Assembly (NCBI GenBank): GCA_003116995.1
Contig: BDSL01000011.1
Coordinates: 1,302,001 to 1,366,000 of the forward strand
DNA length: 64,000 nucleotides
Direction: 5' to 3'
DNA from: Yamagishiella unicocca
Taxonomy: Eukaryota > Chlorophyta > Chlorophyceae > Chlamydomonadales > Volvocaceae
Within the stretch, counting starts at the first letter, position 1. Each line of letters starts with the position of its first letter. Positions 44,394 to 57,574 of the stretch are shown one piece after another. The translations under genes and the position numbers were made by a program. The notes under the pieces are model-generated. The model worked only from the letters and a program-made list of their open reading frames with translations. It had not been told where the DNA came from and ran no database searches.

Positions 44394-45258
44394 ATTATAG
44401 GAAATGCAAGGTCTGTGCCGTGTAAATGGCGCTTTTCCTGTTACAGATATCGCGGTACGCAAGTCAGCCAGAAATACAGGCGCCGTAACGAGAACATGAC
44501 AGTCGGCATGGACAGGTGAATATTTTATTTAAGCTGTAGCGGAATTTCTTGCTGGTACGGTCCACCGACATAATGCAGGGATGGTCGTTAGAAACGCGCG
44601 CATGCCAATTTGCCAGTCGGAGCCACCTGCAAGACGCAAGTGTCGAGAGTAAGGAATACACATATCGAGAACATGGAAAAGTAAGGCCCATTAGCTCTGT
44701 GACTGAAACCGTCGATGCCAACCACCGTAGTAGTCGTCCCTCGTCCGACCTAATGATCTCCAGACAGGTACAGTCAGCGATTATATGAGTCGTTAACTTC
44801 ACGAAGCATACCACACTTTATTCACCTACAAGTGCTTGTTCTTTACTATTTTTACTTTACTATTTTGCGCTAAGCACGGGCGCACAGACTACGAGCCTCA
44901 CATAGGTATAGGACAGCACTTAATAGAACATACATGTACATTAGCGCTGTCCAGCTTTGGATATACGCCCCAAGCGAGTGGAGATGCTAACACACGATGG
45001 CATCACGGACACGTGCACACCGCTTGGCCGCGGATGCGGAGTCAAGACATGCAACTGGCTGGGCCCCAGAGATGCTGATATTTCTGGCGTTTCGCTGAGA
45101 CAAGGTTGCGTTCTTTCGCAACCCAGGCAAGCACCCTAGTCCGCCCGTCGTAGAGCCCCACCCGCGCTGCGAAGCGTGTCAATGGCAAGCTCATCTCGTA
45201 AAACTACCGACCATATTGTCTTACTCGAGTTAAACGTCCCTTGTGCGGTTGGTCGTAG
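44394..45258. other. Intergenic stretch between GHMP gene and inverted paralogue copy 1
   Basis: Nothing beyond short open frames. The frame of the first recognised exon of copy 1 extends back to an ATG at 45182, which could be its start if there is no upstream intron. Confidence 0.4.
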
Positions 45259-46800
45259 GTCCAATTGTTGCGCCTGCGACCACGCGGGACGCCCAGACTT
45301 CATGACTGCTTACCGGCTCCTTTCTCAGATACTGTATATCCCAACCAGCATATGTTGCGCCCTGCGCCCTCCGTCTCTGTCCTTACGGTGAGCCATGTCG
45401 GAATATGAACGGCCACTGTCAGCGTCAGCATGGGTGCATGGTCCCTCGCAATCTGTGGCTTGCGCAAACTGTCGCTCTGGGTACTCAAAAAGATGTTGCA
45501 GCTGAGGTGAAGGCGTCCTTCGAATACGAAACGGCCATATTCCCCACACCGCCCTTGCTGCCTGCTGATGTAGGTTCACGGGCGGACACGTTGCCGCGAG
45601 CGGACTGCGCGTCTGGCCAGGTGCAGGGGGACTGGAGTTGTTCCGCCTGCAGTTGCGGGGTCTGCTGGGCGACGCGGCGGACTGCGACGCCGTAACGTTC
45701 ATCGTCGAAGCGGCCGGACAAGGTAAGAAGCGCTCCGAAACCAACATTGGCGGTGTTCGGGAACGATATCGTTCGGGAACGATATCGCCCAATCACTGGG
45801 TAAGATCGGTTAAGAGGTTGGCGCAGCATGACGGCTTTCCTCACCTGGACGGTGAAGGACTTGGTCCACGAAGCGGGACAGAATGACGGCCCATCAGTGA
45901 CAGTGACAACGCAACCGCAGAACTGGTTCCCCCGCCTCAGCTGCCGTACGCCCCCAAGGCTCCTGCCCGCTCGTCACGCGCCACGACTCTTCTCCTCCAG
46001 CGCTCCCTTGAGCCAGGCACTTGCCCATGTGCAGGCGCAAACGCACCCACGCAGCCTCTACGCGTTTCCTTCAACCCTGTCCGCAACCTGTCCATCGTGC
46101 AGGCCCACTCCGCATTTCCTCGCCCCATCCTTCTACTCACCTTGCCCCGCAGCACCCCCGCACCCGCACAACCTAGCTGTTGGCCCGGGTCCTCCTCCCT
46201 CCCTCCGACCCACGGGTTTCGTCTCGCACCCTCCCTCTGCCTCCCTCTGCTGCAGGCGCCCCCCTGCACCTTCCGGGGCTCTCCAGCTACGGCGTGGCGT
46301 CGTACTGCGCCGCCATTGGCGCGGCGCTGGCGTCAAGCACGGCGTCTGGAATGGATGCCGCCGGCGGCCCACGCGCCTGGCCTGCCGAGTGCGCTCTGGA
46401 CCCGTCGGCGGATGAGTACACCTCCGACTCCGCCGCGTGTTACGACGACTGGATCGACCTGCTTTGCTCCGTCGCCGACATCCTTGACGGCGAGCAGCAG
46501 CAGACGGAGCAGCCCGCTGCGGCCGTGCCGGGGGCGCTGCTGACCGTGTGGGTTTGCGTGGACGCGGCGGGAGCGACGCCGCAGCACCTGGCACCGCCCG
46601 TGCCGCCGCCGCAGTACTCTCACCGGCAGCCGTGTCTGCACGGCGGAGTGGGCGGAAGCGGAGGTGGAGCAGACAGCGAGCGAGCGCCGAAGGCCGCCGG
46701 CGGAGCACCGCCGCCTTCGACGAGAGGCGAGCCCGGCGGCGGCACCCCATTCGCAAGCGTGGTCAGCATGGAGGTCCTAGACACGTTTGAATACTACTGA
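45259..46800 (+). CDS. Unknown protein, inverted paralogue copy 1 (partial model)
   Basis: Three exons are recognised by similarity to the minus-strand copy at 52611-51042: 45259-45387 (CACDHAGRPDFMTAYRLL), 45621-45722 (AGGLELFRLQLRGLL) and 46256-46800. At least one more exon must lie between the first two, because their phases do not join. The last exon encodes a LHLPGLSSYGVASYCAAIG block, an acidic stretch with DDWIDLLCSVADIL, a Pro/Gln/Gly-rich part and a tail ending LDTFEYY. I do not recognise the family. The tail after about 46725 differs from copy 2. Confidence 0.55.
46130..46725 (+). repeat. Inverted repeat arm 1, nearly identical to 51890-51296
   Basis: About 595 bp, made of the intron end and most of the last exon of copy 1, recurs in reverse at 51890-51296 with only a handful of differences (four residues over about 160 aa). 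Confidence 0.9.
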
Positions 46801-49800
46801 CGTGGCCATATGGGCTACCGGCGCGACCGAGACAGCAAACTCGCCGTTATTATGAGCATCAAGCTTGAATGATTGCTCATGTACCGATGCCGTACGGAGT
46901 GACGTCGCGCGGTCGCCGTACAATGAACCAGCGGAGCCCTCCACCTGCTGGCGTACGGCAGTACGACAGCGCTGTCTCTGTGAGACCGCAGAGTGCCCTT
47001 CCTGATCAATCATACTGATGCCGCTGAATGTGCTTTTCTGTCGGCCAAACCGGCGGCTTACAGGCTTAATAGGCCGTTGTTGGGGTGGATAATCCGTGTG
47101 CACGCGCATTTGCCGGCGACCCAAGTAATCTGCTCATATCTGTCCGTGAAAGCTGTCTAATGCGTGGATTTGCTGCCCTGTTCGTGTTGTCTTTTGTATT
47201 TACCGGTTTATAAGCAGTTGTATTTATTTAAGTCAGTTATGGCACGCTCTGCAATCGTACCATAACAACGAGCGCCATTGTTGAGAGTGTTAGGTAAGTC
47301 GATGTCCGCGGTGTTAGTTATAAGCGTGCCAACGGATGCATGCAACTGTGCATATAGTGCGGGGCAGGATGCGCGCGGGCGCGGCTTCGGAACCACCGGC
47401 TGACCCGCGGCATCCGCGGGAGGCCTTGTGTTGTTGAAGATCCAGATCGTTGGAGGAATGGCCCGCTACTCCACCAAAAGAACTCAAACTAACGGCCATA
47501 ACAACATATCTGGCCCCATAAACTTTTGGGCCTATTGTCATGAGGTCCGTTAAGGTGGATTGCTTTATCCCGCTCTAATTGAATGGCTAGTTCACGACAC
47601 CGTTTGGTAACACAAGCGCCTAAGAGGGTGGCTGCGATTCACCAGCGGCGCATGTGCGTTCATTGGCTCTTTCAGTGTACGGTTTGGTTGGCCAAGAGGC
47701 GTTCGGGCTGCCGCAATTTGGCGTTTCGGTGCCTCAGTCGCCTTGGCATCGTGGAAGGGTTGCCGATAGGCCCTGGTTTGTTGAGCTGGTTCGTACGGCA
47801 GTCGAGTCACGACCTGCGCACAACAAAGATTGGGAATCGTGTGCGTCAGCTCTAGACACAGACACGTCGTGACACGTCGTGACACGTGATGACACGTCCT
47901 GCAGCCATTGTTTTGGCGTGAGGCAAATCCGTTGGGGCCAGGTCTAAGACAGCTGCTGCAATGTTGCCGCGTCTGAGTGTTGTCTGCGCTGTCGCGGAGA
48001 CTTGCACTTGTGCATTGCCATCATACGTGCGTTGCTGTGCTCCTGGCCTCCTGGAGAGCGAGACGGCTGGAGTCCCATGATTGACTTGGTTTCGGAGTGT
48101 TTGCGTATCGGAGTGGTTGGTTTCGGAGTGGTTGCGTAGTGTTGCGATTTGGTTTCGGAGTGGTCGCGTAGTGTTTGCGAACCCAGGTCTGCTGACCACT
48201 GGCCTCCTTCCGGGAGTGATATTGGCGCTACGTACGAGTGGTATCGCGCGTCGCCCCTTGCTCCTGCTCGCTCAGCATATGACACCGCGGCGGCGATTCC
48301 GGCAGGCAGCAGGCCATGTCTGTGCGTGTCGCACGGACGTCGTGACTGCCATGGAAGCCCATGACGGTGTTTAGGTCGGAACTGTCGCTTGCACCTAAAG
48401 GCTACATCAGAATATAACTGTGCATATGCCAGGCAAGTATATGCACACGGAACACGGGTCGATACAGTATGGAGTACTAGGTAATGAGGCAGCGTGAACT
48501 TGGAACCGACTGAGTCGTGGAGTGAGAGTTCACTGAAGATGCCGCAGGTTGCCATGGCGCCAGGAAGGGCAGAGATCGTATGCCGAGGAGCCGGGTTAGC
48601 GTTTGGTGCGGTCCTGCCAGGAAAATACTCCAGGGGGGCGCAGTCGACAGGCTTGTATCTGCCGGCGCTTCCATGTTTGGTGCTGCGGTGGTCCAAAAAA
48701 ACGTCGCAAGATGCTGGCCAGCTGCAGTAGCGCAGTGTCTTGGACGGAGGCGCGGCAGGGTGCCTCCAGGCGTGTGCTTGTGTGCGCGCTGCGTGCGGGT
48801 GTTGCGATACCCGATCCTCAGTACGACACCGCCGGACGGTCGTACCCGCACCTGCGACGAAAAGGCTCGGCGGGCGCAGCCCCACTAGGTGTGGGGTGAC
48901 GCGTCGTACTAGCGGCCTGCGCGGCGTCTCTGCTGCATTGTACATCCAACCGTGCCTCGTTGCAAATGTTTTATGACGCTGTTGACAGCCCTCACGTGAG
49001 CTCCGCGACACCCAAGACCTGGAGCCCGCTGTAACCGTTGCAATAACAACAATGATCCAAGATACGTTACGGTCAGGGGCCCACTGTAACAGTTACGACT
49101 ATCCAATCCGATCCGCACCCATCGGATCCCACGGGTTCTCGTCCTCGAAGCCCAGGCCAACGCGAGCACGTGGATCTTCTTAGGCACCCACTTTCTAGGC
49201 GTTGTAATGCCGTGTTGGGCCGGTGGGTGCGTGCGAAGCCTGAGACGTGTGCAACGCGTGTACGCATTTCAGGGGCAGGTGAAGCTGCATGAACCCACGG
49301 GGTTAAGAAAGGAGAAGCGTGGTGGATCGGCTCCAGATAATGCGCCCGATGGCTCTCTTCTCTGTCTGGAGCCCAGCGCATGATGTGCGTAACTACTAGT
49401 ACATACGACCGGCAACTGCCGGGCTGGCATGTATGCTCATCTGGTTGGAACTCGCATGGAAGGGCATCGGTCAGAGCACACGCGGCGCAACAAACACAAA
49501 TAAGGGACACCATTTCCGGTTGCTTTTCCATTTCCTTTTGCACTACCATAATTGCGAGCACAGCAGCACACATTGGCGGGTGTTGTGGTGGTTTGCATAT
49601 GTTCCGGTGCACGTCGGTTCTGTCTCTTTCAGTGCCAGGCGATGTGCCCGATGTTTTTACCTTCTGGTCTGGAACCCACTGTAACAGTTACTGCTACATC
49701 GGCCCGTCGTTACACGGCGTGACGTACCACCGTACAGGTTAGGTCGGCAACAGTCTTTCCACAAAACACCTCACTGGCGCGCCAGCATATTTTCCCCACA

Positions 49801-51041
49801 TCCGCAAGCCGCACCCCGCGCCCTCTCTCCGACAGCTCCTACCGCGCCAACCAGCAGCAGGGGAATCCGGCCCTCTCTCGCCCCACCAGGGCTCACCGCC
49901 AATGTAGGCTAAGCTGGCTAGGCGGGCTGATAGTGCACAGAGGCCGAAGGGACACCGTGCGCCACTCCAAAAGATAACATACCGACGCACTCGGCGGATA
50001 ACCACAAAATACGGAGCCAGTAATAAAAATAGGTTGCATAAATAAATAGGAAAAACTCGCCCGGCCCCTTGCGGGTAGTAGCTACACGATCGGCTTAAAG
50101 CTTAGTAAAGCAAAACCTCTCAAAAATAGATAACTATGCGTAAAAGTACTGATATCAGTGCCCACAGCGGGTATGCAAGAGGCGCATGGCTACGGCATGG
50201 CTACGGCAACTTCATAGCGGTTGCAGCGCACGTCAAGCGCACACTCTCGACAAGTACAAATGAATCGGGGTAGGCCCGAGCAAATGCGCATGGCTCCGAA
50301 GTTCCGAACGTACGTGGCTGACGCGCAGCCTCACACGCGTGTCACCAATCCCTAACGGACCCCACAGAAAACATGAGCCAGGGGTCCATGGTGTGGTTCC
50401 ACTCTCTGTTCCGAGCCACCAGTTGAAGTGCATGCATGGCGCACAACAACTTGTTCGCCTGGTGCAAGAGTTGGCTCGTCCGGGCGACAGAGGCAGCTCG
50501 TGATTGGCGATCACACAATCACGATTTCAGGACAAGACTACGCTGTACGAACCCCTGTACGGATTGCCGCACCTTTCGGCGCCACGACTCCATTACGGCA
50601 CGCGATGGGCGCAAGGTACGACGCCTTTTAAGAATAATGCCGTACCTAAAGACAACAATCCGCACACTGCGGAGGGTCCCATTTACACACAAATTACGCT
50701 GCAGCTGCTACTACTCCCAAATCTGGGTGCATGCCTTGTAAAGGCAACAACTAAGCACGTGTTGTCTCTCGGCCAGTCCGCATGCGCTTTGGCTGCCACG
50801 ACCTCAAATGCTGCAGGTGGCCGGCAACCCTGCGCGGTGTGCGACCGGTCCTCAGCCGGACGCATCACCGGACGAACTCCCTTCCCGCCCCCAGCCAGCT
50901 ACCAGGCTCTCCTCCGCAGCGTGCGCGTTGGGGAGCAAACGCGCTCTTGTACGACGGCAGCGACCCCTCAGGCGCGCGAGGTTCCGGAGCCTCCAAACGA
51001 TCTGCCGCAGCGCCAGCGCTACGCGCTGCCGGGTACAGTAG
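46801..51041. other. 4.2 kb spacer between the inverted paralogues
   Basis: No supported gene. A TGACACGTCG-type 10-11 bp unit repeats four times at 47866-47898. A GGTTTCGGAGTGGTTGCGTAG-like unit repeats about four times at 48090-48180. CACTGTAACAGTTAC occurs at 49080 and 49678. A 355-codon minus open frame at 49011-47944 has no domain character and runs through the tandem repeat. Confidence 0.4.
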
Positions 51042-52611
51042 CTACATCAGGCCGCAGCAGCCGCCCCGGACGTGTACCTCATCGCTGCAGGCTCGATGGC
51101 ATGGGACCTTGGACTGCTCCACCTGGACATCGTTCCGAGGCGGCTGGTGCTGAGGAGAGTGGTAGTGGTCATAGTGGTCATAGTGGTCATCCTCTAGGTT
51201 TTCGGGTTGGCGCAAATCAGTAGCGCCGGGATCCGTAGCCGTATCGCTGTTGCCTTCGTAAGGAGGAGCTCGGCCGCCACAACCAGCCGAGCCCCTCGTC
51301 GAAGGCGGCGGTGCTCCGCCGGCGGCCTTCGGCGCTCGCTCGCTGTCTGCTCCACCTCCGCTTCCGCCCACTCCGCCGTGCAGACACGGCTGCCGGCGCG
51401 AGTACTGCGGCGGCGGCACGGGCGGTGCCAGGTGCTGCGGCGTCGCTCCCGCCGCGTCCACGCAAACCCACACGGTCAGCAGCGCCCCCGGCACGGCCGC
51501 AGCGGGCTGCTCCGTCTGCTGCTGCTCGCCGTCAAGGATGTCGGCGACGGAGCAAAGCAGGTCGATCCAGTCGTCGTAACACGCGGCGGAGTCGGTGGTG
51601 TACTCGTCCGTCGACGGGTCCTGAGCGCACTCGGCAGGCCAGGCGCGTGGGCCGCCGGCGGCATCCATTCCAGACGCCGTGCTTGACGCCAGCGCCGCGC
51701 CAATGGCGGCGCAGTACGACGCCACGCCGTAGCTGGAGAGCCCCGGAAGGTGCAGGGGGGCGCCTGCAGCAGAGGGAGGCAGAGGGAGGGTGCGAGACGA
51801 AACCCGTGGGTCGGAGGGAGGGAGGAGGACCCGGGCCAACAGCTAGGTTGTGCGGGGGCGGGGGTGCTGCGGGGCGAGGTGAGTAGAAGGATGGGGCGAG
51901 GAGACGGTGACGGTTCGGCCCTAGGTGTGAAAGTGGTGGGCCAAATGAAAGGGTTCGTCGCTTTGCCCTATCGCAGATCCGTTGCACGGCTTTTGCGTTC
52001 TATAAAAGTTGCAGGTTTTAGTTTCTTGCTGCGCTCAACTCAAGAGGGAAGTGCCAAACCCCACTTGGGTGCCGCATCCTTGGCGCCGCAACGAGGCATT
52101 CCGCTGCCACCTTGTCGCAATGTGTGCATAGCGCATTAGTCGATTTCCTAGCTTCGAAACCAATTGAATACGCCGATTGGGCCAGAATACCGGTACATAC
52201 CTTGGCCCATTGCTTCGATAGCAAATGTTATGGCTTCAGGGTCGTGCTTTAAAAGCCCGCGCAACTGCAGGCGGAACAGTTCGAGACCCCCTGCACCTGG
52301 CCAGACGCGCATCCTGCTAATGGCTCCGTTGTCGTCCCTGTATTAGAATGTGACGCGGGTTAAGTGGTCGCTTTCCAACGAGATAGAATGCGATTGGCAC
52401 AAAATTGCGATAAATGGATGCCATAGCTTCTGCATATGTTATTGCACACGCGAACAATGAAGCACGGCAGCAGCGACCCTACCGTAGGAACAGCGTTGGC
52501 GGACACAGGGCGCAGCAGATTCCTTTTGGTACTGAAACCAGTGGGGACAAGAGCTGACACGCGGTTACGAAGTCCGGGCGGCCAGCGTGGTCGCAAGCGC
52601 AATTGCATGAC
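51042..52611 (-). CDS. Unknown protein, inverted paralogue copy 2 (partial model)
   Basis: Minus exons recognised: 52611-52483 (same 129 nt length as in copy 1), 52296-52201 (six nt shorter than copy 1) and 51763-51042. The first two exons are only about two-thirds identical in protein to copy 1, while most of the last exon is nearly identical. Beyond about 51296 the reading frame continues into unrelated sequence with a HYDHYDHYHS stretch made by a 9 bp repeat (TGGTCATAG on the plus strand), ending at 51042. The C-terminus has therefore been replaced. An intermediate exon is missing from the model, and it may be a decaying copy. Confidence 0.5.
51051..51197 (+). CDS. Possible isolated exon, antisense to the end of paralogue copy 2
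   Basis: After an acceptor at ATCAG (51050) the plus frame reads AAAAPDVYLIAAGSMAWDLG, then LLHLDIVPRRLVLRR and a Val/Ile-rich end before TAG at 51197. The composition looks coding, and the end could be a membrane helix or an unspliced run of the TGGTCATAG repeat. A possible partner is the frame near 50490-50631 (DHTITISGQDYAVRTPVRIA), but I could not join them. The family is unknown. Confidence 0.3.
   Translation, partial: AAAAAPDVYLIAAGSMAWDLGLLHLDIVPRRLVLRRVVVVIVVIVVIL
51296..51890 (-). repeat. Inverted repeat arm 2, nearly identical to 46130-46725
   Basis: Reverse-oriented partner of 46130-46725. The arms are about 4.6 kb apart. Confidence 0.9.
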
Positions 52612-54914
52612 CTGCAGGCAACCGTTAGTCTGAGTTTTGTGTGTATCTTAACGCCAAGGTAACCATGCACACTATGCTGTTTATTTGGTCATTAATAATG
52701 TCCAGCGTTGGAGCAATATGAAGCACTGGATGAAAGTCGGCCGGAGACATACCTTGACATAGCGGGAATAGCGGACGTGAATCCTGATGGTTTGAGCAGG
52801 GCATCGCCCTTTCCATACGTATTCCAGGCGCCTGACGTCTCGGACGGCCCAAAGCCTAGTGGCATTGTCGAAGTCGCGAGGACCTAAGAGCAACGGTTCC
52901 CAAGCAGCAGTCCTAGCAGCGCCTCCGAAGTGTACTATACAGTCTGATGTAAAAGGCGCTCCAGGTTTACCTCGCCTCAGGGTGCGCTTGTGGATAGCTT
53001 CACAAGGTACGTAAGAGTGTATGGAGACGCTCCGACCGTGTGCAATCCTAGCACCAGACCGAAGTAATTATGGTGATGCCACTATCCACTGATGATTGAC
53101 AGTTGCAAGGAGCGCAAATGGTGTTAGATATGGGGTTCGTCGGCAGTTGGTAATATGATAGGGCCTCAAACCTTTTTTGTTGCCTAGACACTGTAAGAGT
53201 ATTGATAGCCAGGACTGAGAGGCTTAGGCAGCAAGTCTCAATGCGAGGACATTGATGGATTACAAGCTCTTGCAGCTCCTAAGGCCCAGACATGCGAGGA
53301 ACATTTCCATCTACGCCGTACAGCAGTGTTAGCTTAAGATGTTACAGAAGACAAGTAATATGGCATGTAAATTAGCCTTTTATGATCTGTTCCTTAATAT
53401 CTGCAGTACGACCTGGAGGGCTCGGTTGTTTCCTCGTCATGGACGAGCGCGACGACCGTACGTACCTTGGTCACTGTAGATTGTACTTGACCAACTTTTA
53501 GATACGTAAGGTGATACAGGTTCCTCAAGCCCAGGCGAGCCCAGGTCAAGGAAAGCGGCCCTTGTCCGTGGCCTCATATGTATGCTGCTGATATATGCGT
53601 ATATACCAGCGCGGCGGACGCCCCAAAGGGCACAGACAAGCCCTGAAAGACACAGACACGCCCCCCCGTAACTGGTGTACCGCTTTTGCAATGCAATGGC
53701 GCGATATCCTTTCATCTCGTCCAGCGCGGCTGAAGCTGCTGCCTGTTTTGGCGTGCGTATAGTAGTTGCGGACAGGCTGCAGGAATGCAACCGTTACAGG
53801 CTGCAGTATACTCGCAGGCAGGACATACGTGCTGAAGTCCGTTAAAGGAACACGAGTGTCCAGAATGGGGTCCTTGTACTTTGATTTTAGCTGCGTCGGG
53901 GCGTTATGGCCCTTTACGTACGACCAGCAGTCGGGCCAACATCCACACCGCCCGGCCGCTCCCTGACCGGCCCCCGTCGCTACTAGCCACAGCCGTCATA
54001 GGATGTTCTCTAGGCCACCAATCCTTCCGACAGCCGCTGTCCGTAGCTGCTGCCGTATGGATCGTCCATCGGTTCTGCATACGCCGAGCAGCGCCGAGCG
54101 TGCGCGCGAGCGATATTTCCCTTTATTTCCCAGTCGGCCTCATGCAGCGAGGTGCAGCGCTTACTTACAAACTGCTGCCATGCTATGCTCCTGGGCAGGT
54201 CTCTGTGGCATCCGCGGCTGCGGTGCAGGCGCGGCTACAGTAGTCGCCTACAACCCTAGAACGGTTAAGCAAGCAAGAGCACAGCACACGGCATGCACGT
54301 TGAAGCAAACATCGGCAAGTATACAGTGACCAGAGCGGTCCAAGCCGGGTTAAGCTGATAGGTGCAGCCTTCCGGGGGGCACCAAAGAAGCTCAAGCGAC
54401 ACTGTTCCGCCGTGTTACGGTACCACCGGCCTTCAGGTCACACCATTGGCGCATCATGGCTTCATGTGACGCCCTGTCTTTTTTCTAGTAACTTATTACT
54501 CTCTGTGATTCAGGAGTACTGGCAAGCTCAGGTTGCGACTCGCGGCGCCTCGCCAGGAGGCAACAAAAAAAATATTAACATGTGGCGGAACATATGCACT
54601 TGAGGTATCATCAGCAATTGCTTTCGGGCGCGTTTGAGGTTGAGAATGCGATCGCCGTGTGTTGCGCGCGTGCGTCGGCTTCAGGAACCATCAATGCCCC
54701 GCGCTCATCCTCTTTACCCGCCGCTTTGGACCAAAAAGGACCTGGCCGTGTGGCCCCATGTATGCACGTGCGTCTGTCCCTGACAAAAAGAAACGACGGG
54801 CAGCTAGGACCTGCGGAAATACAGCGCGCCGCTTCCTGCACCTGCGTTATTGTGCCCTCGTGTCAGGGTACGCAAGGGTACGCACACATACATACACTCA
54901 CACCATTATTTTAG

Positions 54915-55225
54915 GTTCGACCCGCTGCCACTTGTCGATTCCCTTTTGGGGGCCCTGATCTGCACGGGCTTTTTGTCGTAACCCTTGCCGCTACTTAGCG
55001 CGGGGCGTTTCGCTGTGTGATTCCTGGCGGCACTGGAGTTTTGTGATCCTGGCGGCACTAGAGTCGGTTGGCTGTGCGTGGCTGTGGCGTCCGTTTGGGC
55101 GGGGTAGCGTCTTTGTGCTTTTCAAGGCTCTCATGTGCCATTCTTGGCGTCTGCTGGGTTAAGCCCCGGCTCTCATATGGTGACTGGGTGAGGCCACGGT
55201 CATGGGCCCCTCTTGTTCTGGGTTC
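54915..55225 (-). repeat. Third, partial copy of the 21655/23685 dispersed repeat
   Basis: Shared blocks include GAGTCGGTTGGCTGTG, GTTTGGGCGGGGTAGCGTC, CATTCTTGGCGTCTG and CATGGGCCCCTCTTG, in the same order as at 23685-24390. It has a local internal duplication of a CCTGGCGGCACT block. Confidence 0.7.
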
Positions 55226-56744
55226 GCCCGAGCAGGAGGACACCCTAACATTTGTGCATTACTAAGCGAATCGTGGGGATGAGCCAAAGGGGTGACGCGC
55301 GAATGCACTTCGACTACGTTCGTGAGGTGTACGTCCACAAGGTAATGGGCTTCCCATCTCGGATTCTATTAAATTATCACATAATGTTACATAAGTTGCA
55401 AGCTTGTTTTAGGAAGGAAACAAAGTAAACATATTTGGTATTTTTAGTAAGCCTAAAGATTTGTCCGGCGTCCGCGTCGTACTGCGTAGACGAGCGCACG
55501 CATGCATCCCCTGAAGTGAGCCTGAGCCTGAGCATGTTGCGACGTAGGGCCCTCCCAGGTCCTGTCCATAGGTCCTCCCATAGGCCCTCCCAGGTCGCTA
55601 CCAGCTCGCTCCGAAACGCAATCCACGGGTAACCGCACCCTGCCCCCAGGCGACTTCGGGGCTTATAATCCGCTTGTTGGACACGCCGTGTGTCGGCATT
55701 TTCAACACGTACGTGGCATTGTGCTACAAGTGCAGGCCACGGAATGCAACGGAGTGCAACGGTCCAGCGAGTGCGATATGACTAATGAGGCCAGCCGGCC
55801 TCTTGGTGCTTAGGTAGAGGGCAGCTAGGAAAAACCCTATACGGTGCCCGACCGGTGGCAGCATATCGTTCGGACGCCATCGGCTTGTCCAAGAGAGGAA
55901 GGGCGGCAGCTGCTCAGCTAGCATGGACGCCGACTAGGTGGTTCCGGAGCGGATCCGGAGTGCCTTACATCGGGGCCTGATTGGCCCCCGTGGCCATGAC
56001 GGATTGAGAGGGAAAAGCCCGCTTCTGGGCGGATACATATGTGCCCGTAACGAGGGCATGATGGTACCCACCTACCTAGCTCGCTGTCAGAGTAACCGTT
56101 ACAATAACCGTTGCAACAAAAAAGGAATCGATAGCAACGGGAAACGGCTGAGGCCATGCACGAAGGTGCGCTGTCGCCGGCCCCAGGTGGCCGCCGGCGT
56201 GTCCCGCTGGAAGTGGCGCCCCTGCTCAGCCGGCGCCACTGAAGCGGCGCCCACAACTGTGCGCAGACCCAGGCAAACATAAGAGAGACGCAAACGCGTG
56301 GTGACCGGCAGAGCCACGGCACCCCCAGCCAGCAGTAGCACCCACACAAGATGGTTTGTGTCCAGCAATTCAGCGCAATGAAGCCAGTGGGGCCATAAGA
56401 AGCCTAAGTCAAGGCACCGTTCCGTCAGGTCCAATATCCAACACCCAAATATCTTTCTGAGCATCCATCCTCATTACTGGCTGCAACGGCCCGAGTGTAG
56501 CTAGAAAGGAAAAATGGCCGCCTCCAGGTTCGCCCACACCCAGCCAAATCGCACACAAAAGGATTAATATAAAGCATGATTGCCGCGTGGGGGCTCGCAG
56601 CTGGTGAGACTGCCTGCCGCCGAGCAGCCGTATTGTTGAGTAACACCAGTTAACAGCAAAGCTCAAGCTCATGGCAGTGTTACGGTACCGGCACATCACT
56701 TTCCAGGGAGGTTTTCTCGGGTGAGGGCCGCGGTATGCTGTTGG

Positions 56745-56842
56745 GAAGAAGGGGAGGAGAAGGAGAAGGAGAAGAAGGAGGAGGAGGAGGAGGAGGAGGA
56801 GGAGGAGAAGGAGGAGGAGAAGGAGGAGAAGGAGGAGGGGTC
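56745..56842. repeat. GGA/AGG purine microsatellite
   Basis: About 98 bp made almost only of GGA and GAA triplets. Confidence 0.9.
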
Positions 56843-57574
56843 TGGATCAATGGCTGGGGGCATGGTAGTTCCAGCACATGTCCTTCAGTGAAGCCGTCCC
56901 CTGCAGCACGATCGACGCAATGTCATATTACTCGCCACGACGCCACCAGCGGAACTGTTATCTCTGCCCGCCTGACCACCCATCCGCGGTTGCCTTGCAG
57001 ATCCCAGCGCTTCCGCGCCTCCGGCATGCGCTTCAACGCACTGCACTTCGGGCGAGCACATAAGCCGCCCGCCCGGGGATCAGCATTCATGCGGCCGCAC
57101 CTCCCACCCTAAGGCCGTAACGCGCACCAAAACAACGCCATCCCGAAGTTCAGCCAATCCTGAAGTGCGCGGCAGTGCTTTCCCGCATGACTACCGAGTT
57201 CGTCGTTCCAGATAGACCCACGTTTCCTTATTCACACGAAAGACAGCTGCAGCCATGTTTCAGCTTCAGGCAGAGCGGCCCCAGTGGCCATGCTGCAGTC
57301 CGGTTGGTCACATAAAGCGGAGCCGCCCCGCACCCACCCAGGGCTTCTCTGCCCCCACTCGGACGCCGCCCCCCACCCCGCCCATCCTGTCTTTACACCC
57401 CGCCACACACGATGGGTTTTCCTGTTCAGTGCCGACCCACGGGTCTCTTCACATATACCCGCCCCACGCCATGCACTCCTGCCGGCATCACGTCTCACAC
57501 TCTGAGTCCACACCGGCCGACCAAAATACTAGCTCGTCGCCTTCCACCTGCAGCAGCAAACGGGTTGTCGAGGA

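Larger units (their letters stand above)
52612..57240. other. 4.6 kb gene-poor region
   Basis: No supported exon. It contains the partial dispersed repeat at 54915-55225, a short stretch near 53612-53660 resembling the inner part of that family, and the GGA tract at 56745-56842. Confidence 0.4.

Noticed and set aside
47944..49011. 355-codon minus-strand open frame between the inverted paralogues
   Set aside because: No domain pattern, composition typical of chance frames in GC-rich DNA, and it runs through a tandem repeat.
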